The notes: generated by a model from the letters alone, not told the origin. A stretch of DNA of 64,000 nt from Bryoerythrophyllum caledonicum (GCA_963971425.1 OZ020517.1:5706501-5770500), one strand, 5' to 3'. Shown: positions 29,344 through 41,737, numbered from the stretch's first letter. Numbers and translations are program-made.

Positions 29344-32300
29344 ATGCACAAGAAGTTTGACCCCTGCTCACAACGCAATCAAGACCAAAGCCGACATGCA
29401 AGACCAGTTTACAAAAATCAACGCCCTACAATTTCAGCTAAGTTACACATACGTATCATATATTTTGCAATGCTTCAGTTTTGTCTACACAAATATGTTA
29501 GAAACTCCCTAGGGACTAACGTGGTTCTAACAAGTATGTCTACCCCCCGTCTCAAGAGGTCACAAAATCGACACAGATCAAGAAGATCAACACCGGTATG
29601 GAGGCATAACAACACCGTGCAACACCACCCTAGAATGGGCAACTTGATTGTGCCACACCAACCACAGAAAACGGCATCGAATCCTCCACACCTGCATCAA
29701 AATGACAAGACCAAGACAGCCATCAGCACCACACATAACGACACATTCAACGCCTCAACATTCTCACTCACCAAGGTAAGTATACTAAACACCTACCTAA
29801 CCTTATTTCTCTCTCAAACGCAGGACACCAGCAAAGAATACGTAACCAGTAGAGAGGCAACAATTCACAAAGCAGCCCGTCGGCACAAACAAAAGGAGAT
29901 GGTTGGATACAAAGCTACGAAACGACATACAACGTCAACGCGTCAACATCAGAAACCAGCACCCTCGAGAACACAAGCATCCTCGACAGCACAAGCAGCA
30001 GGAGATGGGAAGAAAAAACACAGCAGGAGATGGAAAGAAAAAAACCAACGTCAACGCGCCAAGATCATCATCCCCGAGGACACATCATTCCCCCTGAATA
30101 AGGTAAGCATTCCCAAACCCAACCTAACCACTACTTGCATCCGAATTCAGGAAACAGAGAAAAAAAGCGGACCCAACAGCAAGACGACAAGCAGCACAAA
30201 AGAACGGAGCTACAACCAGCAGCAGCTGGACAGAAGAATGACAAGCATCAAAAATCCAACATCACAAGCCCCTGGATCCTACACTCTGAAGAATCCCACA
30301 ACGCGCCCACCACAACGACATCACAAAGCACAAGATCAAGCACACCAACAACGAGAAGAAACATCAAGACACCATGAGCACAGCAGGTACGTACATATCC
30401 AGGTAAGCAACTCTATCCTAACCCTATTTCCTTTATCCTTTGATAGCAAAACCCTACTAAACATTGACAGAATGCCAAGAGGGAGGAAACACACAGGGAA
30501 GCACAGCCACTCACAACCAAGCACACAAAACCCTAGCCGCCACAACAAAAATGCTGAATTCACGAAAAAACAAGATTCAAGCTCCCATTCAAGCCATGAC
30601 TACAGTCGAGCCGCAACCCAACGACTCCTAGAAGATGCAAACCCTAGACGCCCAACAATCCACAAGAGAAGACGTTCATCGACCACAACGACATCCATTA
30701 AACTTCAACACAATACAAGGTATATATCGCACCCTCACTCCTCTCCAAAATCCTCTTACATTGCTCCTCTGCGCAAACAACTACTCCCCACGGAGGAGGA
30801 ACTTCGTGACATCTATCCAGCCCGTGAGGAGTTCACGAACTTGCGAAGAGACGAGCAGTACCTGAAGTGGAAGAAGTCGCCATCCTCACGATCTTTTCCA
30901 ACAGTCCTCGCCAGTGAAGAGCAGTCCTCTCCCCTTTCTACATGCTTGTTGATTTCTGTATGGCTTGCTTGCAAACTTATTACCACTAACTCAAAGTTGG
31001 CATGTTTTTCACAGACAAGGAGACACCTGCAGACAACAAGAACAAGACAACCCAAGTTAGACATCGCCTCTAGACCAGAACACAAGAAATCGAAGACCAT
31101 ACACAGGAAGCAGCTCGGTGACCTATCCAAACACAGGGACTCTGCCGGCCCGCCCCGCGACAATTCGCAAACGAATGGCCCATCACGCTGCACACACTCT
31201 CCACCCCCTGACCTAGGGCCCTACCCACTGACGCAACCGCTGCGAAGTCCCTGCCTGCCCAATACTGCGCCGAGATCCAAGCCCAGACGTTGCCCTTCAC
31301 ACCAAGGCCCAAGAACCTGCCGATCGCTCCTACCACTGTGCAGATCCTGCCAACTCAACAACGCGACATCAGATCAAAGACACTGGTAGCTGAGGCAGCT
31401 GAGGAGGACACCCAGACCCCGCCAACTGCTCGCAGCAGCTTGGCGAACCTCCCCGCATGAGGTTCACGTGACGCATGCTGACGGCACACCGGCATATACG
31501 GCGAAGAAGGCGTACGCTTACCCCCCCAGGTGCAGACGCCAGCAGACCAAGACGACCGAAGCCGCCCAAGAATCGCGCCGGAGGCCTCCCGAAACCCCGC
31601 ACCCTTGCCTGGTGTCGACTTGTGAACCCCGGATTTGGGCGGCAGACAGCGCCATATCTGACAGTCGTTCGCCGCGGTTCAACGGAACCCTCCTGAGCCT
31701 CCTCTCAGCACCGATTTTGACGCAGTATTCTCGGGCACCACCATCCCGCACGAACTCGTATGCGCAGCCTCCAACATCAAGAGTTGCTGGGAAGGAGAAG
31801 GCGAAGCTCCCTGTGCCACTAACGACTGGAGGAACGGGAGGGCCAGTCAAAGACGCAAGGAAACGCACCCCAGCCGCAGGTACAGACAAGCAAACCCTAG
31901 CCGGGAGCGCAGGCAAACAGCCCCTTGCCGCGGGCACGATAGAGCAACCCCCTGCCGCAAACACGAAGGAGGAAACATACGGGAAGCCTACAGCCACGAA
32001 CGTGAGATACACAATTGCAGGGGTTACTAGTCAAAACAAGTTTCTGCAACATAGTACACAAAGTGTAACCACATATTCAGGTTATTTCCCCCCTATACCT
32101 TTCTTACAATCTATTGTTCTAGGCCACAATTGGGATTATTATGCAATCCTATGGGCATGTAAACAACAAGTAATATCTAAGCTTGTTACTTGGAGAGGTG
32201 CCCAACATTTTGGCACCTCTCACGTGTGTGTATGTGTAAAAGTCAATGTGTATCTCTATATCATTCCCCCTCAACCCTTAGTTAATGGTCTAGTCATTTG

Positions 32301-34049
32301 TTGGTATAGCATCAGTATTTCCTTCCAGCCCTTCTTGTTAAACTCAACTTCAAAAAGCCCTCAACGTATGTTGGGGGGAGAAGTTAAGAACAAGAGGATA
32401 AGGACAGTCGATGAGATAATTCAATGTATTCTTATCATAGTTTGTGCTAAATCCTACAGAATGTCTAAATCCCAAGATGCGGCCACCTCCTCCAAGTGCC
32501 TGTTTGTTGAAGTTGTAGAAGACAATCCTTGTCCAATAAGTGTAAACCGCAATGCCATGATTATTACAAACACCACCCAGAAAAAGGTGAAGGCAACAAG
32601 TTTGCCTCACCTCGAATTTTGGCTTGGTTTTCATACAATGAACACAATTGCGAAACGAAATGGGAGTGCAAAATCACCAATCATTAGCATTGAAGAATTG
32701 GTCAAATCCGGTCTAAATGCAAAAGAGGCAAGTGAGAGCTTTGAATCTCTACCTGCCTTTCCATTCGTCCTCCAAAACAAGTGGCCATCTAGTAGGATTG
32801 ATGGTAAATTGGGTAATCATTTTAACCTCACTCAACTTCCAAGTGAAGTTGAGGTGGATTGCAATGGTTATGCACTGGATTACCAAGTTTCAATTCATTT
32901 TGAACTTGGGGACCAAATATGGACAAAGAAAATTGTGCTAGAAATGGTCAAAAGTAGGTTGAATGAAATGGAAATTCCAACAGGGTCAAGCATTGGTGAG
33001 CCTATAGCAATCTTTTGCTATCACCAAACTGACAATTGGAATGGGGTCCTCAAGTTACATTTAAAAAATCCAGAAATAGATGGGAGAGGCCTTTTGAAAG
33101 GATGGAGACCCTTCATTCTCATCTTGAATGAAGGGATTCCACACAAAGGAAAGGTATGCAAAGCATATGACTCTCTTGCCTTCTCCCATCTACTATCAGT
33201 CAAGATATCTAGTCCAAACCTCGTCAATAGGGAGTCGTTTGACTTGCACGCAGAAATTGTAAGAGAAAGTTTTGCAAGAGGTCACGACTTTGAAGTGACC
33301 GGGGTAGAAAAAAAGACTTTCTCTGATTTTGCGTGGGTCAAAACTCCCTCTCCGGATCAAGCGGCCAAAGTCAAAGACTATAAAGTCTCATTTCAAAATG
33401 AGATTTTTGTACCAGTCTTTGCTACCTGGAAAATGGATGAAGACGAAATTGCCAAAAAAAATTGCCTCATATTCATTGCAAAGAATCTTAATAAAACAAA
33501 AAGTGAGAAGGAATTGACAAGTGGAATCAAATCCATGCTTGGGAAGAGAATGTGCTCAATATATTCTTCAAACTTGAGCATGGTCGCCACGTAGGCACAT
33601 GTAACATAGAATGTTTGAATGCCGCAGTATACAAAAAGTATGTCAAACAAAGTAAAAAATTGCATGGAAAATATATCATGTTCACTCCCCACCCTAAAAG
33701 CTTGGACGGTAGCAACAAGCCAAGTGCAGAAGAACTCGCAAAATTAGGGTTTTCATATGTGAACGCCGCAGTAGCAAATGCTGTGATTGCCATGGAGAAT
33801 GGGCCAAACAAGGGCAATGGGGTCACCTTGGAGCAACTCCGGAAGGAAGTGAAGACAATGAAGGGAGAGATTGTACAAGAGGCAAGACAATATGCCGATA
33901 TGGTACAAGCAAACACGGTGAAATCTCTCAGAGGTGAAATGTCAACCCTTCGATCCCAACTCATCCAAACCATCATGGCGGCAGAATCTCAAGCATCGGA
34001 AAGAGAGCAACGGGCTATCGAGGGCAAGATGGACATGTCAAACCAGTAG
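29344..34049 (+). pseudogene. LINE ORF1, very long, RRM-like domain plus coiled coil
   Basis: One frame is open from the ATG at 29344 to 33594 except for a single TAG at 31387-31389. A frameshift near 33541 moves the reading to the frame ending at 34049, about 1568 codons in all. The first 700 codons are low-complexity, rich in Lys, His, Arg, Ser, Thr, Gln and Pro, with repeats of about 100-109 residues. A Pro/Ala-rich stretch lies near 31900. A conventional ORF1-like part begins at Met 32461 (MSKSQDAATSSK). It ends with an RRM-like fold (CLIFIAKNL, then VLNIFFKLEHGRHVGTCNIE across the frameshift, then KYIMFTPHP) and a C-terminal coiled coil (TLEQLRKEVKTMKGEIVQEA). The likely role is RNA binding and RNP assembly. 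Translation may start at 29344 or only at 32461. Confidence 0.65.
29740..30460 (+). repeat. three diverged repeats in ORF1 with splice-like cores
   Basis: AGGTAAG occurs at about 29774, 30101 and 30401. The spacings are 327 and 300 bases, both multiples of three. Each is followed by CCTAACC and then CAG or TAG. At the protein level the units read TFSLTKVSI, SFPLNKVSI and a weaker third. Confidence 0.55.
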
Positions 34050-34317
34050 TGCCAAACAACGCTGTAATAGAAAGAAATACAATAGTATATATGTATACTA
34101 CACTATGTATTAAAATAATCGAGAATATTTATTATAATAAATTACAATCAAAAAAATACATAGTATATTTATATACTACAAAACATAACAAAAAAAATAG
34201 AAATATGGAAAAAAAATATAAAATAGTATATACCAAAATATATACTATACAGAAAGTCGATAAAAATATATATAATAGAAAAAACATAGTACACCTATAT
34301 AATACAAAACAATTTAA
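34050..34317 (+). promoter_or_regulatory. ORF1-ORF2 spacer with three identical-stem hairpins
   Basis: The very AT-rich spacer contains TAGTATA...TATACTA inverted repeats at 34083-34100, 34161-34178 and 34224-34247. A (CAA)n tract follows at 34320-34347. The position between the ORFs suggests a role in downstream translation, which is inference. Confidence 0.55.
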
Positions 34318-37300
34318 ACACAACAACAACAACAACAACAACAACAACTCCAACCACCCAAACAACCCCTACAAAACCTAAAACCCCAACAACAACACTA
34401 CCCTACCACAATCTACCTCTGTAAAATACTAATACTTCTCAGCGGTGACATTGAAAAAAACCCAGGCCCCATGCCAAACATAATAAAAACACACCCCGCA
34501 GCTCATAAAAAACGCGCAAAAATGCACTTCATCCCTAGTACTATAAAACTACACCCCGTGTATCAACACCTTGCTAACACATTTTCACCACTACTAAAGA
34601 ATACACATGAACTACATAACTCACATAACATGACCTACCCGCATATAGCACACTACATTGAACAAAAAACTACACATCCCCCATCACATATCCTATATGC
34701 TTTAATTATTACAGTACACCCCTCTCTAGAAGAGTGCAACCAAATATTAGCCCTACAAAATACCAATACCACAAATTGGACCAATACTCTCCTTAACAAC
34801 TTAATCACTCTACATAACCCACCCGAAAGACATATTAATACAAAACACCCGTATACAAGTTTCCTAGCAGAAAATCAAAATATTATTCAAGACAGAGACT
34901 CCATACACAAAGAAATATATGATTTTGTACACAGTCAAACCTCACCCCCCACACAAAACACTATCCAACTACACTTCCCATTCCTGCCACACGAACTAAT
35001 TAAAGAAATAACGAGATGCTTTGAGCCTATCCCAGAATACACATTCCCATCCCCACCAACCCCATATATACCACCTGTAAATCATAACGAAAACACCAGA
35101 GACATCAATACATACATCTTAACATGGAACGTTGCATCCCTAAACACTGATCTCCCATGCCTCCACAATCTATCTACCCACATCAACACACCACCCGCCA
35201 TAATTGCTATACAAGAAACTAAATTAACCGCTACTAAATCCACAAAATACATCCAAAAAACATTCCCCAAATACAAACTTATATTTAATAACACTCATGC
35301 CCTTACAAGATGCATCCAACAACGAATGCCATATACACCAACGAGAGGAGGCCTCCTCATGCTCATACACCAATCATATGCCTTCCCTGGGAATATTACT
35401 AAAATTCCTACCCCGGCTAATATATCACCATACCTTCAAATTATTAAAATTACTAACCGACCCCTCCAACCATGGCTCATTCTTCACCTATACATGCCAT
35501 CGGACATAGAAGACTCTAGGCTTATTCCGGAAATCCAAAATTCCATCACTTCACAAATTAATACGCACACTAACCATACAATAATACTTTGTGGAGACTT
35601 TAACCGAGATATTGCCCTTATTGGACGACAAAACGGAGAGACCTTCACCCCCCCACGTGATATAGACTATCAATGGCAAAATTACACGGATAACCTAGAA
35701 TTATATCTGATCCCAACCGATACACAATACTCTCGTCAAGGAGGACTTAATTACACACACACTAGCCTAATTGATGGATTTTACATTAAAACACCTAACC
35801 ATACCCAATACACATCTATCACCAATACCTCAACCAACTTAAACTCGGACCACTTTCCAATCCAACTAAATATACCTCATAACATCCTTATAAGTAGACC
35901 CCCCCACCAAAACAAACTCAAACGATATCAAAATACTAAACCCCATCCCAAAAGAAAACCTTGATAACTTTAATACGATATTCTTTGAAAAAAACTCAGT
36001 ACATATAGACTCCCTTACAGAAATTCTTTCCAACCACCAACACCTAACACACATACAATGGCAAGAAGCTTGCACCTCTCTTGACAAAATTATTAATGAA
36101 ATTTCTACTACATTAGAAAAGACATGTAAAGCACCTCCGACCCCACAACTCACACCTAGAACCTCGAATCAAGGGGGGTATCTCCAGAGAAAACTAGCCA
36201 AAAAGTGGAAACAACATCTTGTCACATACCACAATATTCGGAAAACAATTTACATCGCTAAAACTAATCAAAATTGGCGAACCCACCCCATACTCTCTGA
36301 ACTACAAAACCTTCGCCACCCCCAAATCCCACAAGTACCACCGCTCAACAACCCTCACGAAGATTGGCTAAAAGACATTGCAGTCATTGCAAAAACCGCC
36401 AATAAACAAGCTCGGAAAATTACTACAAAATATACAAGAGAATGTATCAGAAAAGCCATTTCTAAGTATCGTCAACTATACGAATCTAGCCCTAAAAAGA
36501 TTAATAGAAAAGTCTTTAAAAACAACACAAACTTACCACTAGATTGCATTCTAGATCAAAACAATAATATTCTAACCAGCCCAAATGACATTGCAAACGA
36601 AATACATTTTCAACAATCCATAAACAATAGACCATCCACCCCCTCATGTCACTTCCAACCACAACATACACCGACATGTACATGCGGGGTCAGGCAATAC
36701 CCGTGGCATGATCTTGACGGATTCACCATTGATAAAAGAGGAGAACCCACGACTCCTCTCCACACATATTATAACAGAGACACATATAACATGTGCCTAA
36801 AAAATTTCGGGACCAACAAAGCTTCCGGACCGGACCATATACCTAACTCAATTCTAAAAAACATGCCTCCAAGATTCCATGACCTTCTATCATTATTTTT
36901 CCTCCATTGTTACAAACAAAAAGCAATTCCTGCATCCTGGAAAACAAGTTTAACAATCTTATTATACAAAAAAGGCAACCCATCCGAGCTACCTAATCAC
37001 CGACCTATTGCCTTAGCCAACACCATTTACAAATTGTACACTAGCACATTAACATCAATACTATCGGCCTACGGGGAAAAACATTAAATACTACACGAAA
37101 GCCAAGAAGGGTTTAGAGCTCAAAGAAGTACCACACGGCAAATCCAAACTCTCATCGCCGCTCTTGAGGATGCAAAATTCACTAATAAAGACATTTACAT
37201 ACTCTACATTGATTTCAAAAACGCTTTCGGTTCCATTAACCATCCTTGCTTGCTAACCATTATGAGCGATCTTGGATACCCGTGCAACGCGGTCACACTG

Positions 37301-40300
37301 GTTGGCAATATATACTTCCAATCTACCACTACATACATTGGAGAATTCTTTGGTAAAATACGCTCTATCCCTATCCAACAAGGGACCATCCAAGGCGATA
37401 CATTGAGCCCATACCTCTTCATTCTTTTTCTGGAACCCCTACTGAGATGGCTTCAAAGAGGGAATAATGGCTACACCTTTCGCACCTCAAAAGTTACCAT
37501 AAACTCGACCGCATATGTTGACGATCTTGCGGCCATCTTCGGATGCCTCAAATCACTCCAAACTCAATTAGACAAAATAGACAAATTTTGTCTATGGTCC
37601 GGGATGGAACTTGGAGTCCAAAAATGTGCCATAACCGGATGTCCAAACAAATCTAAAACAAACCCAACCGCCTTCAAAGCCCTTATTCAAGCTAACAATA
37701 TCCACTATCGTACCCAACCAATTCCGGTTCTAAACCAAAACCAACCCTACATATACCTTGGAATAAACCTAGTCCCATCTTTAAAATGGAAAATTCAAAT
37801 TCATGCTACTACTACAAAACTTATTAAACAATGCAAGGAACTTACACTTTGTCCGGCCACATTGCAACAAAAAATAAAAATGATTGATACCGTCATACGA
37901 CCGGGTATCTCATACAGTTTCTATGCGGTCCCTTATTCCATGCCCGCCATAAATAAACTCGATAAAAAAATCATAGCCATACAAAAGAAAGTATGCGGAC
38001 TCCCTAATTGTACGCCTAATATCATAACACAACTCCCCCACGAACTATTCGGATTAGAAGCTTTCTCCCTCAAAAATGCCTACTTACGTTGCATTGGAGA
38101 ACAAGTCTAGAATGCACTTAACGATAAAGGACGACTAGGACTAATTTACAGTGGACTCCTTCGACACATCCTTGCCATTTATGGAGGAGCACAATACCTC
38201 CAAAGACTTAAAAAATCTGATTGTCTTCGGTCCCCCATTACCCGCACACTTTTTCTACTTAAAACAGAAGGTCAAATATTTCTAAAAAGCACCCTAGAAG
38301 ATTTCCTACTAGACCCCGCACCACTTGAACAAAATTGGGCAAATGAAATTCATAACCTCCCTAGACTTGACCGACAATTATCCGACAAACTCCTACAAAA
38401 ACTCTTCTCTGCAAACATTACTGATCTAAAACAAATTACACTTCCAAATGGAACACACCTTATGGACGACAAGAGCTACAAAACACTCTATGGTACCCCT
38501 CATAAATTAATAAAAAATGCACTAAACATTGCCAAACAATTATTTTGTCACCCTCCATGTCTCCCTACATGCCCCAACCCTTGCACCAATCACGCCCCAC
38601 CGTACACACTTAAAGACTCATATATCATCAATCACAATGACATCCACCCCAACACCAACCCCCCACTAATTCCCCCAAACCCACCACATTCACAACCATA
38701 TGCCCCTCCACCACATATATTAAAAAACCCTTCCATACACCCAATAAATAACATAACCGCGCACAGACATAATAAACACATTGACTCCAACAAAATAAGC
38801 AAACAGTATACGTCGTACCTATGCCACTGGTCCCACAATAACAACACCTACGCCAAATGGCTCCCACAAAGAAATCTTTTCCCTTGGCACAACCCAAATA
38901 CTTCCTTACATAACACCGAAATCCTCACACAATACTACCTTAGAACTCAAAACAGTTATTACCTAAATATCATACAAATACACCACCCCCAAGCACAACC
39001 TCGAGATAGAAGATTTATCACACCACCCCTTATTATCCCCCTCCTTAACATCTTTACAACTGAATGCAACCCAGAAACGGACATCCGAGCACAAACAAAT
39101 ACAATCAAAATACAATAAGACAATGCCCACATATACGAAGGTAATGGTAGACATCTAATAACCATACCACTCGCTAGACTACAATGGCTGTGGAACCAAT
39201 ATCACAATGCACTACTAACCCCCATTTACATCGAACCAATACCCAAAACATTCGAAACCGAAATTGTTTGGCTATACCAAAGATATAACTACCGAATACC
39301 CAAAAATGACCCCCTCAAAAATGCACACTACACATTACCCGATCCTATCTTAGACTACCTTATTACATCCCTGAATATCACACATTCATACTTCTCATCC
39401 CCCGTTACATGCTCCACAAAAATCTCAAAATTTTACTCTCCATTCGAACGCGATAAGATTTTTGGGTCTCTTGGAAAAGCCTTTGATTATAAGTGGAGTG
39501 GAATAGGCCTCGCACACCCTCACAACGAAGAAGAAACACAACAAGCAATACATTGGGCACGCCTAGCGGCAAATAATGACCCCAACGATAATATCACCAT
39601 TATTATCACTCCCGACACTCATTGGTACCACAACCCTAACCCACACTTAGGCCCATTCCCGGACTCCCACATCATAGTACTATTTGAAGCCGACTCCATG
39701 ACTTACAAAGAACCCACTATACCACCGCAAATACAAACACCCCGCCTTGAACCAGCAACCCTACGTATCCTATGTATACACCAACAAACTCGTGAAATAG
39801 GTAATCTAGAAAACCTCACTCATCTCACTTTGATAGCAAAAAATCTAAACATTAACAAGGTATACACCGCAATTGCCCTCCCCACACCCATCTCAACCCG
39901 TGTAAACCGCAACAAAAAATGGTCTAAAACCCCCCACACAAACATCTCCACATCACCAATTACCGAACTAAGCCTCCCCCTCTCTTACCACCAAATTAAT
40001 ATAGACCTTAAATTTGACCCCAACTTTAGCTACTACACTGACGGCTCTTTCAAAGAACCAACCGAAGTAAGCCCGGGACATTGGCACCGAGAGAAAGCCG
40101 GTTATGGGATATACAATTCTACCAAACAAATTAAATTAGGTAAAAGACTACATGGACTCCAGAATATTCTAAGAGCCGAAATGATGGCTATACACAAAAC
40201 CCTTAAAATAATCACCACTCATTATCCAAACGAACCGGCTCACATTTTTACAGATTGCATAAATGTATTATACCTCCTTGATACACATATTAAACACCCT

Positions 40301-41497
40301 ACTTTACACAATAGTCACCCGGATAAAACTATCCTTACATCTATGGTTGAAATGCTCTTAAACCGTACACAGATTACTACACTCCATAAAGTTCGTGCTC
40401 ATGCTAATATCGACGGCAATGAACAAGCCGACAAACTAGCAAAGGAAGGAAGAGAAAAAACCCACAAGAATGCCGAACACCCATACGAACACGCCCATGC
40501 CACCCCATATTACTTCCATAGATATGAATGGCCCTCTATGAGTGAAACTCCCGATAAAGGCCCCGTAAGATTCTTGGACAAATACCTCAAAAAACATGAT
40601 CTTGTAAATAACCTAGAAAAACTTACAAAAAACTTCCCCAATATTGATAAATGGATTGGCAACCCAAACATTCATAATGTACTACCCAATAATTTCTGGA
40701 AAAACCCCACTATAACGGATCCACAAATCACATGCCTAATCAAATTCCGCACCGGGCAATACATGGGCAATGCCCGCAAACAACTCTTCTTTGGAATAGA
40801 AAGATTCCCTACAATTACATGTCCAATTTGCAACACCACGGACCCAGACACATGGCTACATGTCTTACTCTAGTGCCAAAACCCCCATATACACTCACTA
40901 ATTGTTAAAAGACATAACAAAGCCGTATGGGCTATTCGTAAACTACTTATATCATCAACCAAATCCCGGTGTTTCATTCTCATGAATGCCGGAACCTTTA
41001 ATGACAACCCACAAGAAAACACGGTCCCTCCTTGGCTATTACCGTGCATATGTCATACTCAAAGATGCCAGTATAATGCAAGATTCAAACCGGACCTATT
41101 ATGTGTTAGAGGACTATCATACAAAGACCCCCCACCAAACCACATAGACCCTAGTCTCACCATCCAATTTATTGAATTCACATATTGCAATGATAGATTC
41201 TCTCATGACACTATTGCAAACAAAACAAATAAATACCAACCACTACTTGACGATATTCAAGCACTAGGATGGAAAGTAGACCCCCTCATTGTCATCACCG
41301 CGGGTGCTAGAGCCACCACCTTCATCTCCTCAATGACAACCCTTGAAGAAACATTTAAAATCCCCATCACTTCAATCAAAACCACCTTTTCAAATATTAA
41401 CACTATTGCAATTCAACATGCTACGTCGATACTCCTACATAAACGTAAACTTGAAAACAACCAACCCCTACCCGACGTTTCAAACCCCCCTTTATAG
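34318..41497 (+). pseudogene. LINE ORF2: 2A, AP-endonuclease, RT, RNase H, zinc motif, restriction-like endonuclease
   Basis: From ATG 34471 the frame gives about 2340 codons with one frameshift near 35930 and stops at 37085, 38108, 39116 and 40871. The older copy has CAA, CAA, GAA and AAG at those four sites. The AP-endonuclease (about 35100-35880) shows LTWNVASLN, AIQETKL, CGDFNRD and NSDHFPI. RT (about 36790-37960) shows KASGPDHIPN, YIDFKNAF, QGTIQGDTLSP, AYVDDLA and YLGI. RNase H (about 40030-40460) shows YTDGS, AEMMAI, FTDC and VRAHANIDGNEQAD. The zinc motif is CPIC...H...C, with TAG just before the last Cys. The restriction-like nuclease (about 41080-41330) shows FKPD, FIEFTY, KTNKYQ and LIVITAGARA, matching KPD-x(n)-E-x(n)-KxxKY. 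The protein would nick target DNA and prime reverse transcription. Confidence 0.85.
34429..34470 (+). other. 2A-like ribosome-skipping motif at the start of ORF2
   Basis: The frame reads LILLSGDIEKNPGP directly before the ATG at 34471. This matches the 2A consensus (hydrophobic run, GDxExNPG then P), where the ribosome skips the Gly-Pro bond. The open frame containing it starts after the stop at 34315, and no ATG lies between that stop and the motif. The position is held, in degraded form, in the older LINE. 2A-like motifs are known in animal and trypanosome non-LTR elements. Confidence 0.8.
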
Positions 41498-41737
41498 ATC
41501 TACAACCGCATTTGCATTTCACCGCACTTGCCCTCCCTCTTTTAGGACTTTTTGGGACCTAGGGCCTTTTTTATTCTGGTTACTTGTTACTGGATACATA
41601 GTGTCTACCCTCGAAAGGGGGAAGTAGTTCCATACTACCAACCCATGCCCGGTGGGCATGGACTCAGTGGTGGAATGAACGGGCACTTCACTCACGCCGG
41701 CCCCCTACGGGGACCGGCGTTCTTCTTCTTCTTCTGC
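41498..41737 (+). promoter_or_regulatory. LINE 3' UTR with two hairpins and TTC-repeat tail
   Basis: Hairpin 1 (41643-41661) is CCATGCCC-GGT-GGGCATGG. Hairpin 2 (41695-41719) pairs CGCCGG with CCGGCG around a CCCC/GGGG inner stem. The tail follows (TTCTTCTTC). The same order is seen at 26699-26790 and 52494-52577 (both inverted), and hairpin 2 at 27645-27667. This is a candidate binding site for the element's RT. Confidence 0.7.

Larger units (their letters stand above)
28932..41737 (+). mobile_element. full-length 12.8 kb LINE with two endonuclease types (Dualen/RandI-like)
   Basis: The element is bounded by a perfect 12 bp target duplication and ends in a TTC-repeat tail after two 3'-UTR hairpins. 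It carries a leader of about 410 bp, an ORF1 frame (29344-34049), a hairpin-rich spacer (34050-34317) and an ORF2 (34318-41497). ORF2 domains in order: 2A-like motif, apurinic-type endonuclease, RT, RNase H, zinc motif, restriction-like endonuclease. Coding damage is light: one stop and one frameshift in ORF1, four stops and one frameshift in ORF2. The sense strand is rich in A and C. Most LINEs have one endonuclease type and are 4-8 kb. The Dualen/RandI clade of Chlamydomonas is the established group with both. Clade placement should be tested with an RT tree. Confidence 0.85.

Noticed and set aside
33538-33560. ORF1 frame change as a programmed frameshift
   Set aside because: No slippery heptamer or downstream structure stands out, and the copy has other damage. 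A simple indel is more likely.
34049-34381. 110-codon frame between ORF1 and ORF2
   Set aside because: It starts at GTG, is made of Lys/Tyr/Ile/Asn from AT-rich hairpin DNA, and ends out of frame with ORF2.
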